A stretch of 64,000 nucleotides of DNA from an uncultured Pelagibacteraceae bacterium. GTDB taxonomy: Bacteria; Pseudomonadota; Alphaproteobacteria; Pelagibacterales; Pelagibacteraceae. The stretch spans positions 1-64,000 of the forward strand of contig CACCIO010000002.1 of NCBI GenBank assembly GCA_902546085.1. The letters are read 5' to 3'. How positions within the stretch are numbered: the first letter of the stretch is position 1; the number at the start of each line of letters is the position of its first letter. Positions 26,418 through 38,485 of this stretch are shown here, piece after piece. The translations under genes were made by a program, and so were the position numbers. Under the pieces are notes generated by a model that worked only from the letters and a program-made list of their open reading frames with translations, made no database searches and was not told where the DNA came from.

Positions 26418-27899
26418 TTATTTACTTGCTATATTTGAGTTATGCATATTAATTAGATCGGTCACAGAAACTTCAATAGTGTTTATTAATGGATCTGGAT
26501 AAAAACCAAAAAATAAGATTGGTGCAGCTAAGCAACTTAAAATAAAGTATTCAGATCTATTTAAATCTAAAATTTTTTTAAGATCTTCGTTTATTAATTT
26601 TCCAAATACTACTCTTTTATATAGCCACAACATGTATGCAGCTCCTAAAATCACCCCAATACTTGCTATAACTGCCACTAAAAAATTATCTTTAAAAGCT
26701 CCCATTAATATTAAAAACTCACCAATAAAACCACTAGTTCCAGGTAAACCTAGAGATGCCAAAGCAAATAACATAAATAGTATTGAATATTTTGGAATTA
26801 CAGAAACTAGTCCGCCATAAGTACTTATCAATCTGGAATGCATTCTGTCATAAACTACACCAACAGTTAAAAATAATGCTGCCGACACTAATCCGTGACT
26901 AATCATTTGAATTATACTTCCTTCAATCCCTTGTTGTTGCAAAGTAAATATACCCAAAGTTACAAAACCCATATGCGCAACTGATGAATAAGCAATTAAC
27001 TTTTTCATATCTTCCTGCATTAAAGCTATCAGTGATGTAAATATGATTGCTATAACGCTCAGAGTGTAAATTAATGGTGTAAATACTTCAGATGCAATCG
27101 GGAATAGACCTAAAGAAAACCTTATAAAACCATATCCAGCCATCTTTAATAATATGGCAGCTAACAAAACAGATCCAGCGGTAGGAGCCTCAACGTGAGC
27201 ATCAGGTAACCATGTATGAACTGGCCACATAGGTGTTTTAACAGCAAAAGAACTAAAAAATGCTAACCACAATAGATTTTGATATTTAACATCAATACCA
27301 ATTTCATATAGTTGAACTACGTCAGTTGTTCCTGTAATCCAATAAATTGAAATTATTGCAACCAACATTAAAACAGATCCCAATAGTGTATATAAAAAGA
27401 ATTTGAATGCTGAATAAACTCTTCTTGCGCCTCCCCAAATACCAATAATTAAAAACATTGGGATCAATCCAGCTTCAAAAAATAAATAGAATACAACTAA
27501 ATCAAGTGCACAGAAAACACCTATCATGAAACTTTCCATGATTAGAATTGCAATTAAAAAATCTCTTAATCTATTTTTGACTGAATTATTTACAGATATA
27601 ATGCAAATGGGAGTTATAAATGTAGATAAAATAATAAATAAAATTGAAATACCATCTACTCCAACTTTATAATTAATAAATCCTTCAATCCATACTCTAT
27701 CTTCTACAAATTGAAAACTAGATGTTGATTGGTCAAAAGAAATCCACAGATAAATCGAAATTAAAAAATTTACTACAGTTGTAAATAAAGCAACATATTT
27801 AGCAGTTAAATTATTTCCTTCTTTATCTTTAGTAAAAAATAAAAATAAAGCACCAACTATTGGCAATAATATTAAAGATGAAAGAATAGGGAAATTCAT
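26418..27899 (-). CDS. nuoM: NADH-quinone oxidoreductase subunit M
   Basis: The 493-residue proton-pumping subunit of complex I shows the NuoM marks: FFEAGLIPMFLIIGIWGG near residue 143 with the essential Glu, the Lys region KTPMWPVHTWLPDAHVEAP near 222-240, and KLIAYSSVAHMGF. It has about 14 membrane helices. It overlaps the nuoL stop by one base and is followed by nuoN. Confidence 0.97.
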   Translation of the reverse strand: MNFPILSSLILLPIVGALFLFFTKDKEGNNLTAKYVALFTTVVNFLISIYLWISFDQSTSSFQFVEDRVWIEGFINYKVGVDGISILFIILSTFITPICIISVNNSVKNRLRDFLIAILIMESFMIGVFCALDLVVFYLFFEAGLIPMFLIIGIWGGARRVYSAFKFFLYTLLGSVLMLVAIISIYWITGTTDVVQLYEIGIDVKYQNLLWLAFFSSFAVKTPMWPVHTWLPDAHVEAPTAGSVLLAAILLKMAGYGFIRFSLGLFPIASEVFTPLIYTLSVIAIIFTSLIALMQEDMKKLIAYSSVAHMGFVTLGIFTLQQQGIEGSIIQMISHGLVSAALFLTVGVVYDRMHSRLISTYGGLVSVIPKYSILFMLFALASLGLPGTSGFIGEFLILMGAFKDNFLVAVIASIGVILGAAYMLWLYKRVVFGKLINEDLKKILDLNRSEYFILSCLAAPILFFGFYPDPLINTIEVSVTDLINMHNSNIASK

Positions 27900-29809
27900 T
27901 ATTTAACTATTAAAAAAGTTAGTAAAGCAGAGAAACCTAATAGCATTACAAATGCATATTGATAGATAAAACCACTTTGAAATTTAGTTGCTTTGATTGA
28001 ACATTTTTTTATAAAAGAAGAAATTCCATCAGGACCAAAACCATCTATTATAGTTCCATCACAAAATTTCCATAAAAATAGACCTAGTTTTTTTGAGGAT
28101 TTAATAAACAAAACATCATACAACTCATCAAAATACCATTTGTTAACTAAAAAATTATACAAAGGTTTGTTTATAGAAACTATTGAATTAGGAAGCTCTT
28201 TGTTTTTTACAAATAAGTAATAAGCAATTGGAATAGATACCAAAACTAAACAAGGTGTTAAAAGTAAAAACCATAAAGGTGGGTGCTCAGCACTCAAAGG
28301 CTCTAAGAACTTAATAGACTCTGCCCAGAATAAATTCTCACCATGACCAATAAATAGTCCTTTAAATAAAAAGCCAGCAAAAACAGCTCCTATTGAGAGA
28401 ATAAATAATGGAACGAGCATAACCAATGGGGACTCATGTGTTTCCTCTATTTTGATCTCTTTGTTATTATACTCTCCATGGAAAGTTTTAAATATCAATC
28501 TCCATGAATAAATAGATGTTAAAAATGCTGTAATTATTCCAATTCCGGCTGCATAATAACCAGTAGTATTACCTTTTAAATACGCAAATTCTATAATTGC
28601 ATCTTTAGAATAAAATCCTGATAAAAATGGAAAACCTGTTAAAGCAAGTGTTCCAATAATCATTAGAGCATATGTGTATGGTAACTTTTTCCATACACCA
28701 CCCATATTGTTTATATTTTGCTCATCTTTAAATGCGTGGATTACTGAACCAGATCCTAAAAATAATAGAGCTTTGAAAAATGCATGAGTAAATAGATGAA
28801 ACATAGCAACATTGTAAGCACCTACCCCAGCTGCAAAAAACATATAACCAAGTTGACTACATGTAGAATAAGCAATGATTTTTTTTATATCTGTTTGAAC
28901 TAGAGCGACAGTTGCTGCAAAGAATGCAGTTGTCATTCCAACGATAGTTATAAAATTTAGTATCAATGGTGAATATTCATAGATTGGAGAACATCTTACA
29001 ACTAAGAAAACACCAGCTGTTACCATCGTTGCTGCATGAATTAGTGCAGAAACTGGAGTTGGACCCTCCATCGCATCAGGTAGCCAAGTATGCAGTAATA
29101 TCTGTGCAGATTTACCCATTGCTCCAATAAATAAAAGTAAAGAAATTAAATCTATTGCTTTAACTTCAAAACCTAAAAATGATAAATTTTTATCTATAAC
29201 TGTTGGAATTTGTTGAAATACTTCTGAGTAATTAACAGTACCAAATAAATAAAATATTAAGAAAATTCCTAAAGCAAAACCAAAATCACCTACTCTATTT
29301 ACAACAAATGCTTTTATTGCTGCAGCATTTGCACTTTCCTTTTTAAACCAAAAACCTATTAAGAAATAAGAACAAAGACCAACACCTTCCCAGCCAAAAA
29401 ATAATTGAATAAAATTATCTGATGTTACAAGCATCAACATAGCAAAAGTAAATAATGATAAGTAAGCCATGAATCTTGGCTTATGAGGATCATGAGACAT
29501 GTAACCAATTGAATAAATATGCACTAAAGCAGATACGGAAGTTACAACTACTAACATTACTGCTGATAATGGATCAATTAACATTGACCAATTTACATCA
29601 AGTGAACCCGAGCTTATCCATGTAGCTATGACAATATTTTCTTCATATTGATTTACGATTACTTGATAAAGGACATAAATTGATAAAAGTGCTGAAATTG
29701 AAACCAGAGCGCTTGTTGCTATTTCAGAATTTCTATCACCTATATATTTGCCAAAAAAACCGGATACAATTGAAGCAATAAGTGGAAGAAATATAATCGA
29801 TAATTCCAT
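27899..29809 (-). CDS. nuoL: NADH-quinone oxidoreductase subunit L
   Basis: The 636-residue distal proton-pumping subunit carries FFGWEGVGLCSYFLIGFW near 138-155 and the Lys/His segment HTWLPDAMEGPTPVSALIHA near 240-260, followed by KKIIAYSTCSQLGYM. The C-terminal part contains the long lateral helix region and a final membrane anchor, as in complete NuoL. Length is typical (about 610-670). nuoK lies 2 bases upstream. Confidence 0.97.
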   Translation of the reverse strand: MELSIIFLPLIASIVSGFFGKYIGDRNSEIATSALVSISALLSIYVLYQVIVNQYEENIVIATWISSGSLDVNWSMLIDPLSAVMLVVVTSVSALVHIYSIGYMSHDPHKPRFMAYLSLFTFAMLMLVTSDNFIQLFFGWEGVGLCSYFLIGFWFKKESANAAAIKAFVVNRVGDFGFALGIFLIFYLFGTVNYSEVFQQIPTVIDKNLSFLGFEVKAIDLISLLLFIGAMGKSAQILLHTWLPDAMEGPTPVSALIHAATMVTAGVFLVVRCSPIYEYSPLILNFITIVGMTTAFFAATVALVQTDIKKIIAYSTCSQLGYMFFAAGVGAYNVAMFHLFTHAFFKALLFLGSGSVIHAFKDEQNINNMGGVWKKLPYTYALMIIGTLALTGFPFLSGFYSKDAIIEFAYLKGNTTGYYAAGIGIITAFLTSIYSWRLIFKTFHGEYNNKEIKIEETHESPLVMLVPLFILSIGAVFAGFLFKGLFIGHGENLFWAESIKFLEPLSAEHPPLWFLLLTPCLVLVSIPIAYYLFVKNKELPNSIVSINKPLYNFLVNKWYFDELYDVLFIKSSKKLGLFLWKFCDGTIIDGFGPDGISSFIKKCSIKATKFQSGFIYQYAFVMLLGFSALLTFLIVK

Positions 29810-29811
29810 GG

Positions 29812-30123
29812 TTATCCTTTTAACTTATCTATTTCTTCAACTCGTATTGTTCCAGAGTTTCTGAAATACACGACAATGATTGCTAATCCAATAGCTGCTT
29901 CAGCTGCTGCAACAGTAAGAATGAATAAAGTAAAGACTTGTCCTGCCAAATCTCCTAAATAAATAGAAAAAGCAACTAAATTGATATTTACAGCAAGTAA
30001 TATCAATTCAATACTCATTAATATAACAATGATGTTCTTTCTGTTTAGAAAAATACCAATGATTCCAATTGAGAAAATCACAGCACCTAGAGTTAAATAA
30101 TGTCCTAAACCTATCTCAGTCAT
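29812..30123 (-). CDS. nuoK: NADH-quinone oxidoreductase subunit K
   Basis: The 103-residue protein has three membrane helices and the NuoK pattern [19 protein letters not shown]-like segment with its conserved Glu, followed by [19 protein letters not shown]. Both acidic residues needed for the central proton path are present. It overlaps nuoJ by 8 bases. Confidence 0.97.
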   Translation of the reverse strand: MTEIGLGHYLTLGAVIFSIGIIGIFLNRKNIIVILMSIELILLAVNINLVAFSIYLGDLAGQVFTLFILTVAAAEAAIGLAIIVVYFRNSGTIRVEEIDKLKG

Positions 30124-30748
30124 CTATTTTAACTCCTTTATTACTTTGAACCTCTAGAACCTCAACACCTTCTGCTCTTTCTCTGGATATTTGCTTGATA
30201 TAACTTTGTTTTTTAACACCTGATCTTTGTCTAAAAGTTAATACTATGGCCCCTACCATGGCAACTAAAAGGATCATTCCACTTATTTGAAACACGTGGA
30301 TATAATCAGTATATAAAACTTGACCTAATGAATGGGTATTACTTACACTTTTACTAGCAAGTGAATTATTAATATCAAAAATTTCTGGTTTATATTTCCA
30401 ACCACCAATTACAATTATTACTTCAACGAATATAAGCGTACTGATAATTAATCCTACTGGGATATGTTTAGAGCTTTGTTTGCCTGCAAACCATTGATTT
30501 TTTTGTTGGGCTACGTTCAACATCATAACAACAAATAAAAACAAAACCGCTACAGCTCCAACATAAACAATTAGCATTATCATTCCCAAAAATTCAGCAC
30601 CAATCATAATAAAAAGACAAGAAATACTTATGAAATCAAGAATTAAGAAAAATACTGAGTGGACAGTATTTTTAGAAGCAGTAACCATTATAGCTGAAAC
30701 AACAGCAATTAAAGAAAATGTATAAAAGAAAATAGCATGAGCAATCAT
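30116..30748 (-). CDS. nuoJ: NADH-quinone oxidoreductase subunit J
   Basis: The 210-residue membrane subunit has five hydrophobic helices, with [14 protein letters not shown] near 27 and [20 protein letters not shown] near 54-73. The latter contains the pi-bulge region typical of NuoJ. A polar C-terminal tail (about residues 175-210) is cytoplasmic. It follows nuoI by 2 bases and overlaps nuoK by 8. Confidence 0.96.
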   Translation of the reverse strand: MIAHAIFFYTFSLIAVVSAIMVTASKNTVHSVFFLILDFISISCLFIMIGAEFLGMIMLIVYVGAVAVLFLFVVMMLNVAQQKNQWFAGKQSSKHIPVGLIISTLIFVEVIIVIGGWKYKPEIFDINNSLASKSVSNTHSLGQVLYTDYIHVFQISGMILLVAMVGAIVLTFRQRSGVKKQSYIKQISRERAEGVEVLEVQSNKGVKIDD

Positions 30749-30750
30749 TT

Positions 30751-31236
30751 TTATCTGTGAATATTGTCAGCTTTAATATTTGCGTCCAAAATATTCTCCC
30801 ATCTATCTCCATTATCTAATAATTTTTCTTTTGTGTAATATAGTTCCTCTCTTGTTTCTGTTGAAAATTCGAAATTTGGACCTTGTACTATTGCATCTAC
30901 TGGACAAGATTCTTCACATAATCCACAATAAATACATTTCATCATATCAATATCGTAACGTGTTGTTTTTCTACTTCCGTCTTCTCTCTCAGCAGACTCT
31001 ATTGTTATTGCTTGTGCAGGGCATACTGCTTCACATAATTTACAAGCAATACATCTTTCTTCTCCATTTGGATATCTTCTCAAAGCATGTTCTCCTCTAA
31101 AACGAGGGCTTATTTTACCTTTCTCAAAAGGGTAATTAATTGTTTTTTTTGGTTTAAATAATTCTTTAATAGCAATAAATAAACCTCCGATGAAGTCAGT
31201 CATCAATATTGTTTTAAAAAATCTTGAAATATTCAT
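30751..31236 (-). CDS. nuoI: NADH-quinone oxidoreductase subunit I
   Basis: The 161-residue peripheral-arm subunit binds the N6a and N6b [4Fe-4S] clusters. Two ferredoxin motifs are complete: [16 protein letters not shown] near residue 62 and [16 protein letters not shown] near 101. The preceding [18 protein letters not shown] is standard. An N-terminal amphipathic helix anchors it near nuoH, whose stop lies 2 bases upstream. Confidence 0.97.
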   Translation of the reverse strand: MNISRFFKTILMTDFIGGLFIAIKELFKPKKTINYPFEKGKISPRFRGEHALRRYPNGEERCIACKLCEAVCPAQAITIESAEREDGSRKTTRYDIDMMKCIYCGLCEESCPVDAIVQGPNFEFSTETREELYYTKEKLLDNGDRWENILDANIKADNIHR

Positions 31237-31238
31237 AA

Positions 31239-32237
31239 TTAGTTCACTGGTAAAAGATTAAAATAAAATAAATAACTTGCAGTAAGTACTACCCAAATTA
31301 AAGAAAGGGGAAGAAATACTTTCCAACCTAGTCTCATTAATTGATCATATCTGTATCTTGGTACTATCGCCTTAACTAAAGCAAAAAGGATGAATAAAAG
31401 AAGAATTTTTAAAATTAACCAAATTGCACCCGGCACTAATGTAAATGGATAAACATCAATTGGTGACATCCATCCACCTAAAAATAATATTGCTCCCATT
31501 GCACACATTAATAAAATATTTGCATACTCTCCTAACCAGAACATTGCATACATCATTCCTGAATATTCTGTTTGATATCCAGCAACCAGCTCTGCTTCTG
31601 CCTCTGGTAAATCAAAAGGTGGTCTGTTAGTTTCAGCTAAAGCAGAAATAAAGAAAATAACAAACATTGGAAATAATGGAATTACAAACCACATATTTTG
31701 TTGAGCAATAACAATGTCGTTTAAATTCAATGAACCAACACAAAGTAAGACATTTATTATTATTACCCCAATTGAAACTTCATAAGATACCATTTGCGCA
31801 GCAGAACGAATTGCTCCTAGAAAAGGATATTTGGAATTTGAGGCCCAACCGCCCATAATAATCCCGTATACGCCCAAAGAAGAAACCGCAAATAAATAAA
31901 GAATACCAACATTTATATCTGCTAATACTTGTGTTGCACTAAATGGAATTACTGCCCAAGCTATCAAGGCTAAAGTCATTGTTACAATAGGAGCTAATAT
32001 AAATATCACTTTATTTGAACTTGATGGGATAATCACCTCTTTAAAAATGTATTTTAAAGCGTCTGCTAGTGACTGTAATAATCCAAAAGGGCCAACGACA
32101 TTTGGACCTTGTCGCTTTTGAACAAAAGCCCAAACTCTTCTATCAAGCCAAACAATCATCGCTACAGAGACAAGAACTGGAACTAATAAAAATAATATTT
32201 TATATACTTCTTGAAAAACTATACTCAAGTATTCCAT
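31239..32237 (-). CDS. nuoH: NADH-quinone oxidoreductase subunit H
   Basis: The 332-residue subunit forms the quinone-entry site with NuoB and NuoD. It carries the marks [21 protein letters not shown] near 30-50 (cut by the usual conserved Arg pairs), [20 protein letters not shown], and [20 protein letters not shown], rich in the conserved acidic residues. Eight membrane helices are expected. It is followed by nuoI and preceded by nuoG, each with 1-2 bases between. Confidence 0.97.
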   Translation of the reverse strand: MEYLSIVFQEVYKILFLLVPVLVSVAMIVWLDRRVWAFVQKRQGPNVVGPFGLLQSLADALKYIFKEVIIPSSSNKVIFILAPIVTMTLALIAWAVIPFSATQVLADINVGILYLFAVSSLGVYGIIMGGWASNSKYPFLGAIRSAAQMVSYEVSIGVIIINVLLCVGSLNLNDIVIAQQNMWFVIPLFPMFVIFFISALAETNRPPFDLPEAEAELVAGYQTEYSGMMYAMFWLGEYANILLMCAMGAILFLGGWMSPIDVYPFTLVPGAIWLILKILLLFILFALVKAIVPRYRYDQLMRLGWKVFLPLSLIWVVLTASYLFYFNLLPVN

Positions 32238-32238
32238 T

Positions 32239-34269
32239 TTATCCTTCTGTGCCTGTAGATTTAAATTTCAATTTTGAATTATCACATTCAAGCATTGTCT
32301 TCGAACATCTAGCAATGATATTTGAAAAATAATATGGCTTTAAATTCATAGTTAATTTCTCAGTTTGAAAATCTTTTACAAACTTTTTTTCATTTTCTTT
32401 ACTTTGTTTTTCTTTTTGAAGATTTAAATAATTAAACATGCTACTTTCTAGCTCCTCTTTGTCATTAAACAACTTCCTATTGTTCATGTATTCAGAAATT
32501 TCATTAATTATTTGCCAATCCTCTTTAGCTTCTCCTGGTGGGTAAGATGCTTTATAAGCTTTCTGAACTTTTCCCTCTAAATTAGTATAATGTCCATCTT
32601 GTTCCGTATAGGCTGATCCTGGTAAAATAATATCTGCAATTTCCGCTCCTTTATCACCATGACTACCTTGATAAATTATAAACTCATCTTGTTTAATGAA
32701 ATCTAAATTATCTTGCCCTACTAAATAAACAATATCAAATTTATGTGATTTTAAATCATTTAATAAATTATTTTCATTATTAATTAAACCAAGATCAAAA
32801 TTTCCAACAGAGGCTGCATCACAAGAAAGAATATTTAAAGGATTCCAATCTTCAGTAAATTTTTTATTATGTTTTAAAAAATCAATTATTTTATTAAACA
32901 AAAATTCTGCTGTATTTAATCTTAGAAATGATTCTCCAAGGATTAACATTGGTTTTTTTGAGTCTATAATTTTTTTAGATAAATTGTGAGTTTCATCAAA
33001 AATATTTTTCAATGTTTGAGTTTGTCCGTCTAAACTATCGTAAGGATATGTAAGATCACCATTTTCATTTAAAGATACTATTTTAGTGTTATTATTTAGA
33101 TAAGATTTTCTAATTCTTGCATTTAGAATCGTTGCCTCATATCTTGGATTAGTACCAATTAAAAATATTAAATCAGCTTCTTCAATTCCATTTATAGATG
33201 CATTAAAAATATAATTTTCTCTTTTAGAGGTATTTATATATCTATTATCAGCTCTTGACTCATAATTATTACTATCAAGAGTTCTATCAAAAAACTCTTT
33301 TAACATATAGCTTGTTTCCATGTTGGTTAAGTCTCCAACAAATCCACAAATTTTTTCTTTTGTTGTGTTTTCAAATTTAGATTTTATTATTTTATATACC
33401 TCTTCCCAGGAGGCTTTCTCAAATTTTTTGTTATATTTAATAAATGGACTATCTAATCTTTGATGAAGGAGTCCATCACATGCATACCTAGTTTTATCAG
33501 AAATCCACTCTTCATTTATATCTTCATTAATGATTGGTAAAACTCTCTTTACTTCCCAATCATAAGTATCAACCCTTATATTAGACCCAACTGCATCCAT
33601 GACATCAATTGTCTCAGTTTTTTTTAATTCCCAGGGTCTTGCCTCAAATACATAAGGTTTAGAGGTTAAAGCTCCTACTGGACATAGATCAACTACATTA
33701 GCTGATAGTTCTGATTGCATAGATTGCTCTAGATATGTTGTAATTTGCATATCCTCACCTCTACCAATAGCTCCTAGCTCTGGTACACCTGCAACTTCAG
33801 TTGCAAATCTTACACATCTTGTGCAATGTATACATCTTGTCATCTGGGTTTTAATTAATGGTCCCATATTCTTTTCAGGAACCAATCTTTTGTTTTCTTT
33901 GAATCTTGACTTGTCTACACCGTAATACATTGATTGATCCTGTAAGTCACACTCACCCCCTTGATCACATACTGGACAGTCTAAAGGATGATTAGCTAAC
34001 AAAAATTCCATCACTCCTTTTCGTGCTTTTTCAACGAATTCAGTGTTTGTTTTTATATTCATTCCTTCTGCTGCTGGCATTGCACAGGAAGCTATAGGTT
34101 TGGGTGATTTTTCCATTTCGACTAAACACATTCTACAATTACCAGCTATGGATAATTTTTCATGATAACAAAATCTAGGAATTTCTACTCCCGCCTTTTC
34201 ACATGCTTGAAGCACCGTTAAACCCTCTTCTACTTCAACATCAATATCATTTACTTTTAATTTAAGCAT
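32239..34269 (-). CDS. nuoG: NADH-quinone oxidoreductase subunit G
   Basis: The 676-residue protein starts with a [2Fe-2S] ferredoxin domain ([19 protein letters not shown] then CRMC), followed by [18 protein letters not shown] (cluster N5, with its His ligand) and [10 protein letters not shown] (N4). A molybdopterin-type domain without cofactor follows. I use ATG 34269, giving [11 protein letters not shown] and an 8-base overlap with nuoF, rather than a TTG nine codons upstream. The C-terminal half is more diverged, as in other alphaproteobacteria. Confidence 0.95.
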   Translation of the reverse strand: MLKLKVNDIDVEVEEGLTVLQACEKAGVEIPRFCYHEKLSIAGNCRMCLVEMEKSPKPIASCAMPAAEGMNIKTNTEFVEKARKGVMEFLLANHPLDCPVCDQGGECDLQDQSMYYGVDKSRFKENKRLVPEKNMGPLIKTQMTRCIHCTRCVRFATEVAGVPELGAIGRGEDMQITTYLEQSMQSELSANVVDLCPVGALTSKPYVFEARPWELKKTETIDVMDAVGSNIRVDTYDWEVKRVLPIINEDINEEWISDKTRYACDGLLHQRLDSPFIKYNKKFEKASWEEVYKIIKSKFENTTKEKICGFVGDLTNMETSYMLKEFFDRTLDSNNYESRADNRYINTSKRENYIFNASINGIEEADLIFLIGTNPRYEATILNARIRKSYLNNNTKIVSLNENGDLTYPYDSLDGQTQTLKNIFDETHNLSKKIIDSKKPMLILGESFLRLNTAEFLFNKIIDFLKHNKKFTEDWNPLNILSCDAASVGNFDLGLINNENNLLNDLKSHKFDIVYLVGQDNLDFIKQDEFIIYQGSHGDKGAEIADIILPGSAYTEQDGHYTNLEGKVQKAYKASYPPGEAKEDWQIINEISEYMNNRKLFNDKEELESSMFNYLNLQKEKQSKENEKKFVKDFQTEKLTMNLKPYYFSNIIARCSKTMLECDNSKLKFKSTGTEG

Positions 34270-35593
34270 TTTTTTTTTCCAATAAGTGTTGATCAACTAA
34301 ATAAGGAATGTTGTTTTTTTTCTGAACAATAGGATCCAAATTATTTCTCTTCACTATTTCTTTTTTAAAATGTCTTAAAAGTCCTTGAACTGGCCATGAG
34401 GATCCCTCACCAAAAGCACAAATAGTATGTCCTGCAATTTGATTAGTAACATCACCTAACATATCAACTTCATCTTTTGTTGCATCACCTTTTGCCATTC
34501 TTTCAAGCATTCTCCACATCCAACCAGAACCCTCTCTACAAGGTGTACATTGACCACAACTTTCATGTTTATAAAATCTAGCAATTCTTGCCATACATTT
34601 AATTATGTCTTGATCTTTGTTGATGACAACAATACCAGCCGTGCCTAAACCACTTTTTTCAGCCATAAGTGAGTCAAAATCCATTGTTAATGTTTCACAT
34701 TTTTCTTTGGGAATAAGAGGCATGGATGAGCCTCCTGGTATAACAGCTTGTAAATTATCCCATCCACCAGTAACACCTCCAGCATGAACTTCTATTAATT
34801 CTTTTAAAGGAATATTCATTTCTTCCTCCACGTTACATGGTGTATTAACATTTCCTGATATACAAAATATTTTTGTGCCTGTATTTTTTTCTCTTCCAAG
34901 AGATGCAAACCATTTGCCACCTTTTCTAAGAATTGTGGGAACTACAGATATAGTCTCTACATTGTTTATAATTGTTGGACATCCATAAAGGCCAATTAAA
35001 GCCGGGAATGGTGGTTTCAATCTAGGTTGCCCTTTTTTACCTTCTATGCTCTCTAATAATGCAGTTTCTTCTCCACAAATATATGCACCTGCGCCGTAGT
35101 GAATGTAAATATCTAAATCCCATCCAGTTCCAGCAGCATTTTTACCAATTAAATTTTTTTCATAAGCTTCATCAATAGCTGATTGAAATTTTTGACCCTC
35201 TATAAAATATTCACCTCTGATATAGATATAACAGACATGAGCTTGAACTGCGTAAGATGCTATTAAACAACCTTCAATCAATTTATGGGGTTCAAATCTT
35301 AAAATATCTCTATCTTTACAAGTGCCTGGTTCAGACTCGTCCGCATTAATAACTAAGTAATGAGGCCTAGATCCGACTTCTTTGGGAGCAAAAGACCATT
35401 TTAAACCTGTAGGAAATCCGGCACCTCCTCTTCCTCTTAGTTGTGAATCTTTTACCTCATTTATTATCCAATCTCTTCCTTTTGCTAACAATTCTGATGT
35501 ATTTACCCAGTCACCTCTTTTCTGAGCAGATTTAACATCCGAACCCATATCATTATACAAATTTTTAAAAATTCTATCCTGGTCTTTAAGCAT
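34262..35593 (-). CDS. nuoF: NADH-quinone oxidoreductase subunit F
   Basis: The 443-residue subunit binds NADH, FMN and cluster N3. The glycine-rich FMN/NADH site is [15 protein letters not shown] near 53-67, [13 protein letters not shown] near 85, and [15 protein letters not shown] near 168. The [4Fe-4S] motif [10 protein letters not shown] is near 340, and [10 protein letters not shown] supplies the fourth Cys. Length is normal. The gene overlaps nuoE and nuoG by 8 bases at either end. Confidence 0.97.
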   Translation of the reverse strand: MLKDQDRIFKNLYNDMGSDVKSAQKRGDWVNTSELLAKGRDWIINEVKDSQLRGRGGAGFPTGLKWSFAPKEVGSRPHYLVINADESEPGTCKDRDILRFEPHKLIEGCLIASYAVQAHVCYIYIRGEYFIEGQKFQSAIDEAYEKNLIGKNAAGTGWDLDIYIHYGAGAYICGEETALLESIEGKKGQPRLKPPFPALIGLYGCPTIINNVETISVVPTILRKGGKWFASLGREKNTGTKIFCISGNVNTPCNVEEEMNIPLKELIEVHAGGVTGGWDNLQAVIPGGSSMPLIPKEKCETLTMDFDSLMAEKSGLGTAGIVVINKDQDIIKCMARIARFYKHESCGQCTPCREGSGWMWRMLERMAKGDATKDEVDMLGDVTNQIAGHTICAFGEGSSWPVQGLLRHFKKEIVKRNNLDPIVQKKNNIPYLVDQHLLEKKNA

Positions 35594-36194
35594 TTTTTAC
35601 ATCCATAAGTGTTTTTCTATTATTTTCAGGTTCAGTATTTAATCGTCCTCTATATGATCCTGGTTTTGGGTCCTCACCTTTCAAAATTTTATCAAGTATT
35701 TCTATTGTCTTTTCTTTATCTAAATCTTCATAATAATCATCATTAATTTGCATCATGGGTGCATTAACACATGCTCCTAAACATTCTACTTCCATCCAAG
35801 AACAATTTTTATCATTTAATAATTCATTTTCTTTATTTGAGATTTTTTCCTTACAAGCTTCGACTATTTTATTTGCTCCTCTAATCATGCAAGGAGTAGT
35901 AGTGCAAACCTGAACAAAATACTTTCCTACTGGTGATAAATTGTACATGGTGTAAAAAGTTGCTACCTCATAAACTTTTATGTAAGGCATGTCTAAAAAC
36001 TTTGCGATATATTTCATAGCAGCCAATGGTATCCAGTTATCATTCTGTTTTTGAGCAATATATAGTAAAGCCATCACTGCGCTTTGCTGTTTGCCTTCAG
36101 GATATTTTAAAACTATTTTATTAGCTTCTTCCATAGAGGAAGAACTAAACTCAAAAGTTTCAGGTTGATCTTTTGCAGGTCTTCTTAAACTCAT
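35586..36194 (-). CDS. nuoE: NADH-quinone oxidoreductase subunit E
   Basis: This 202-residue thioredoxin-fold subunit binds cluster N1a. The four Cys ligands lie in [12 protein letters not shown] (about 96-107) and [15 protein letters not shown] (about 134-148). [18 protein letters not shown] precedes them as expected. A short C-terminal extension ([11 protein letters not shown]) matches alphaproteobacterial NuoE. It overlaps nuoD by 4 bases and nuoF by 8. Confidence 0.97.
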   Translation of the reverse strand: MSLRRPAKDQPETFEFSSSSMEEANKIVLKYPEGKQQSAVMALLYIAQKQNDNWIPLAAMKYIAKFLDMPYIKVYEVATFYTMYNLSPVGKYFVQVCTTTPCMIRGANKIVEACKEKISNKENELLNDKNCSWMEVECLGACVNAPMMQINDDYYEDLDKEKTIEILDKILKGEDPKPGSYRGRLNTEPENNRKTLMDVKNA

Positions 36195-37366
36195 CTGTCT
36201 ACCTCACCGAAAACTATATCTAATGAGCCCAATACTGCTGGTACATCAGCTAACATATGTCCTTTAATTAAATAGTCCATTGATTGAAGATGTGAAAATC
36301 CAGGAGCTCTAATTTTACATTTGTAAGGTTTATTTGATCCGTCTGAAATCAAATAAACACCAAATTCTCCTTTTGGAGCCTCTACTGCTGTATAGATTTC
36401 ATCTTTAGGAACTCTATAACCCTCTGTAAAAAGTTTAAAATGATGAATAAGTGCTTCCATTGATTGTTTAATCTCTTTTTTGGATGGTGGGCTTATCTTG
36501 CCATCTAAAGATTTTATTGGACCTTTTTCCATTTTAGAAAGGCACTGCTTAATTATCGATACACTCTCTTTCATTTCTTCTATTCTGCATAAATAACGGT
36601 CATAACAGTCTCCATTTTTTCCAACTGGTATTTTAAAATCTAATTGTTTATAGCAATCATATGGTTGAGATTTTCTCAAATCCCATGGAACTCCAGAACC
36701 TCTGATCATTACGCCTGAAAAAGAGTAATCTAGAGCATCCTGTTTGGTAACAACTCCTATATCTACATTTCTTTGTTTAAAAATTCTGTTATCTGTTAAT
36801 AAACTTTCTAAATCATTAATTATTTTTGGAAATGTCTCACAAAATTCACCTATATCTTCTTCCAAACCTTGGGGTAAATCTTGATGTACACCACCTGCTC
36901 TAAAATAATTTGCATGAAGTCTTGAACCAGAAACTCTCTCATAAAAACCCATTAATTTTTCTCTTTCCTCAAAACCCCATAGAGTTGGAGTTAGAGCACC
37001 AACATCCATAGCTTGTGTAGTCACGTTTAATATATGGCTTAAAATTCTTCCTATCTCACAAAATATTACTCTTATATATTGAGCTCTGATTGGGACATCT
37101 ATTTTAAGTATTTTTTCAGTTGCTAAAGCAAAGGCATGTTCTTGGTTCATTGGAGCAACATAATCAAGACGATCAAAGTAAGGAACAGCTTGCATATAAG
37201 TTTTGTTTTCAATTAGTTTTTCTGTGCCTCTGTGTAATAATCCAATGTGTGGATCTGCTTTTTCAACAATTTCTCCATCTAATTCTAAAATTAATCTTAA
37301 CACACCGTGAGCAGCAGGGTGCTGAGGGCCAAAGTTTAAATTAAGGTTTTTAATTTTTTTTGTCAT
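36191..37366 (-). CDS. nuoD: NADH-quinone oxidoreductase subunit D
   Basis: The 391-residue 49-kDa-type subunit forms the quinone pocket with NuoB. It begins with [16 protein letters not shown] (His of the quinone site) and includes [27 protein letters not shown] and [13 protein letters not shown]. The C terminus is [12 protein letters not shown], typical of an intact protein. The ATG at 37366 ([13 protein letters not shown]) is chosen over an upstream start at 37444 that would lie deep inside nuoC; it overlaps nuoC by 17 bases. Confidence 0.96.
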   Translation of the reverse strand: MTKKIKNLNLNFGPQHPAAHGVLRLILELDGEIVEKADPHIGLLHRGTEKLIENKTYMQAVPYFDRLDYVAPMNQEHAFALATEKILKIDVPIRAQYIRVIFCEIGRILSHILNVTTQAMDVGALTPTLWGFEEREKLMGFYERVSGSRLHANYFRAGGVHQDLPQGLEEDIGEFCETFPKIINDLESLLTDNRIFKQRNVDIGVVTKQDALDYSFSGVMIRGSGVPWDLRKSQPYDCYKQLDFKIPVGKNGDCYDRYLCRIEEMKESVSIIKQCLSKMEKGPIKSLDGKISPPSKKEIKQSMEALIHHFKLFTEGYRVPKDEIYTAVEAPKGEFGVYLISDGSNKPYKCKIRAPGFSHLQSMDYLIKGHMLADVPAVLGSLDIVFGEVDR

Positions 37367-37955
37367 TATTATCCAATTCTTCTTTAATATATTTAGTGCC
37401 TTCCCATGGGCTTTCGTAATCGAAGTTTCTGAAGTTTTGTTCAAGTTTGACTGGCTCGCTTACTACTTTTTTTTGATCTTCACTGTATCTAACCTCTGTA
37501 TGTCCTGTTAAAGGAAAATCTTTTCTTAGAGGATGACCCTCAAAACCATAATCAGTTAGTATTCTTCTTAAATCTGGGTGATCTTTAAAAGAAACACCGT
37601 ACATATCAAAGACTTCTCTTTCCATCCAGTTAGCTCCTGGAAAAATACTAGTTATGGATGGTATGATTTCATTTTCTGCAATTGTATATTTTAAAATTAA
37701 TCTTTGATTAAATTCATGGCTTAAAAATAAATATACTACTTCAAATCTTTGATGATTTTCTGGATAATCAGTAACTGTGATATCAATAAGTTGTCTAAAT
37801 TTAGTGTCATTGTTTGTTTTTAAAAACAAAACCACATCAATAAGATCATCTTTGTCTGTTTCAAGATAAATCTGATTATGTTTAATCTCAGTTCTATTAA
37901 TTTTAGTTGTCAATTCCGAGTTAATTTTTTTTTCTAGATCAATTAAATTTTTCAT
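37350..37955 (-). CDS. nuoC: NADH-quinone oxidoreductase subunit C
   Basis: The 201-residue 30-kDa subunit of the hydrophilic arm is separate from NuoD, as in alphaproteobacteria and mitochondria (fused in E. coli). The signature is [19 protein letters not shown] near 115-133, followed by [19 protein letters not shown]. It starts 2 bases after nuoB and ends inside the nuoD start. Confidence 0.96.
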   Translation of the reverse strand: MKNLIDLEKKINSELTTKINRTEIKHNQIYLETDKDDLIDVVLFLKTNNDTKFRQLIDITVTDYPENHQRFEVVYLFLSHEFNQRLILKYTIAENEIIPSITSIFPGANWMEREVFDMYGVSFKDHPDLRRILTDYGFEGHPLRKDFPLTGHTEVRYSEDQKKVVSEPVKLEQNFRNFDYESPWEGTKYIKEELDNNDKKN

Positions 37956-37957
37956 AA

Positions 37958-38473
37958 CTATCTGGTTATAGAACCCTTGTTTCTAATTTTTTTTTGAAGT
38001 TGTAAAATTCCATAAAGCAATGCTTCTGCAGATGGAGGACATCCAGGCACAAAAACGTCAACTGGAACTATTCTATCGCACCCTCTAACTACAGAATAAG
38101 AATAATGATAATACCCTCCACCATTTGCACAACTTCCCATTGAGATTACATATCTTGGTTCTGGCATTTGGTCGTAAACTTTTCTTAAAGCAGGTGCCAT
38201 TTTGTTAGTCAAAGTACCTGCTACAATCATTACATCTGATTGTCGTGGGGAAGCTCTTGGTGCAGCACCAAATCTTTCAAGATCATATCTTGGCATCGAT
38301 GTTTGCATCATTTCAACAGCACAACATGCTAATCCAAATGTCATCCAATGAAGTGATCCTGCTCTTGACCAATTTATTAAATTATCTAGAGAAGTTGTAA
38401 TAAACCCATTTTTACTAAAATCGTCTGCAAGTTGTTTAAATTCTTCAGGAACCTGATCTATTTTATTTTGCAT
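37958..38473 (-). CDS. nuoB: NADH-quinone oxidoreductase subunit B
   Basis: The 171-residue PSST-type subunit carries cluster N2, which reduces quinone. All Cys ligands are visible: [11 protein letters not shown] near 48-58, MGSCANGGG near 112 and [12 protein letters not shown] near 142. [19 protein letters not shown] is also standard. It lies between nuoA and nuoC with a 12-base spacer on the nuoA side. Confidence 0.97.
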   Translation of the reverse strand: MQNKIDQVPEEFKQLADDFSKNGFITTSLDNLINWSRAGSLHWMTFGLACCAVEMMQTSMPRYDLERFGAAPRASPRQSDVMIVAGTLTNKMAPALRKVYDQMPEPRYVISMGSCANGGGYYHYSYSVVRGCDRIVPVDVFVPGCPPSAEALLYGILQLQKKIRNKGSITR

Positions 38474-38485
38474 TGTAATTAAATT

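Noticed and set aside
34270-34296. TTG start nine codons upstream of the nuoG ATG
   Set aside because: The ferredoxin domain begins directly at [11 protein letters not shown], and the ATG gives the 8-base overlap seen at other nuo junctions.
37367-37444. N-terminal extension of NuoD to 37444
   Set aside because: The added 26 residues lie in nuoC coding sequence and precede the standard NuoD start [13 protein letters not shown].
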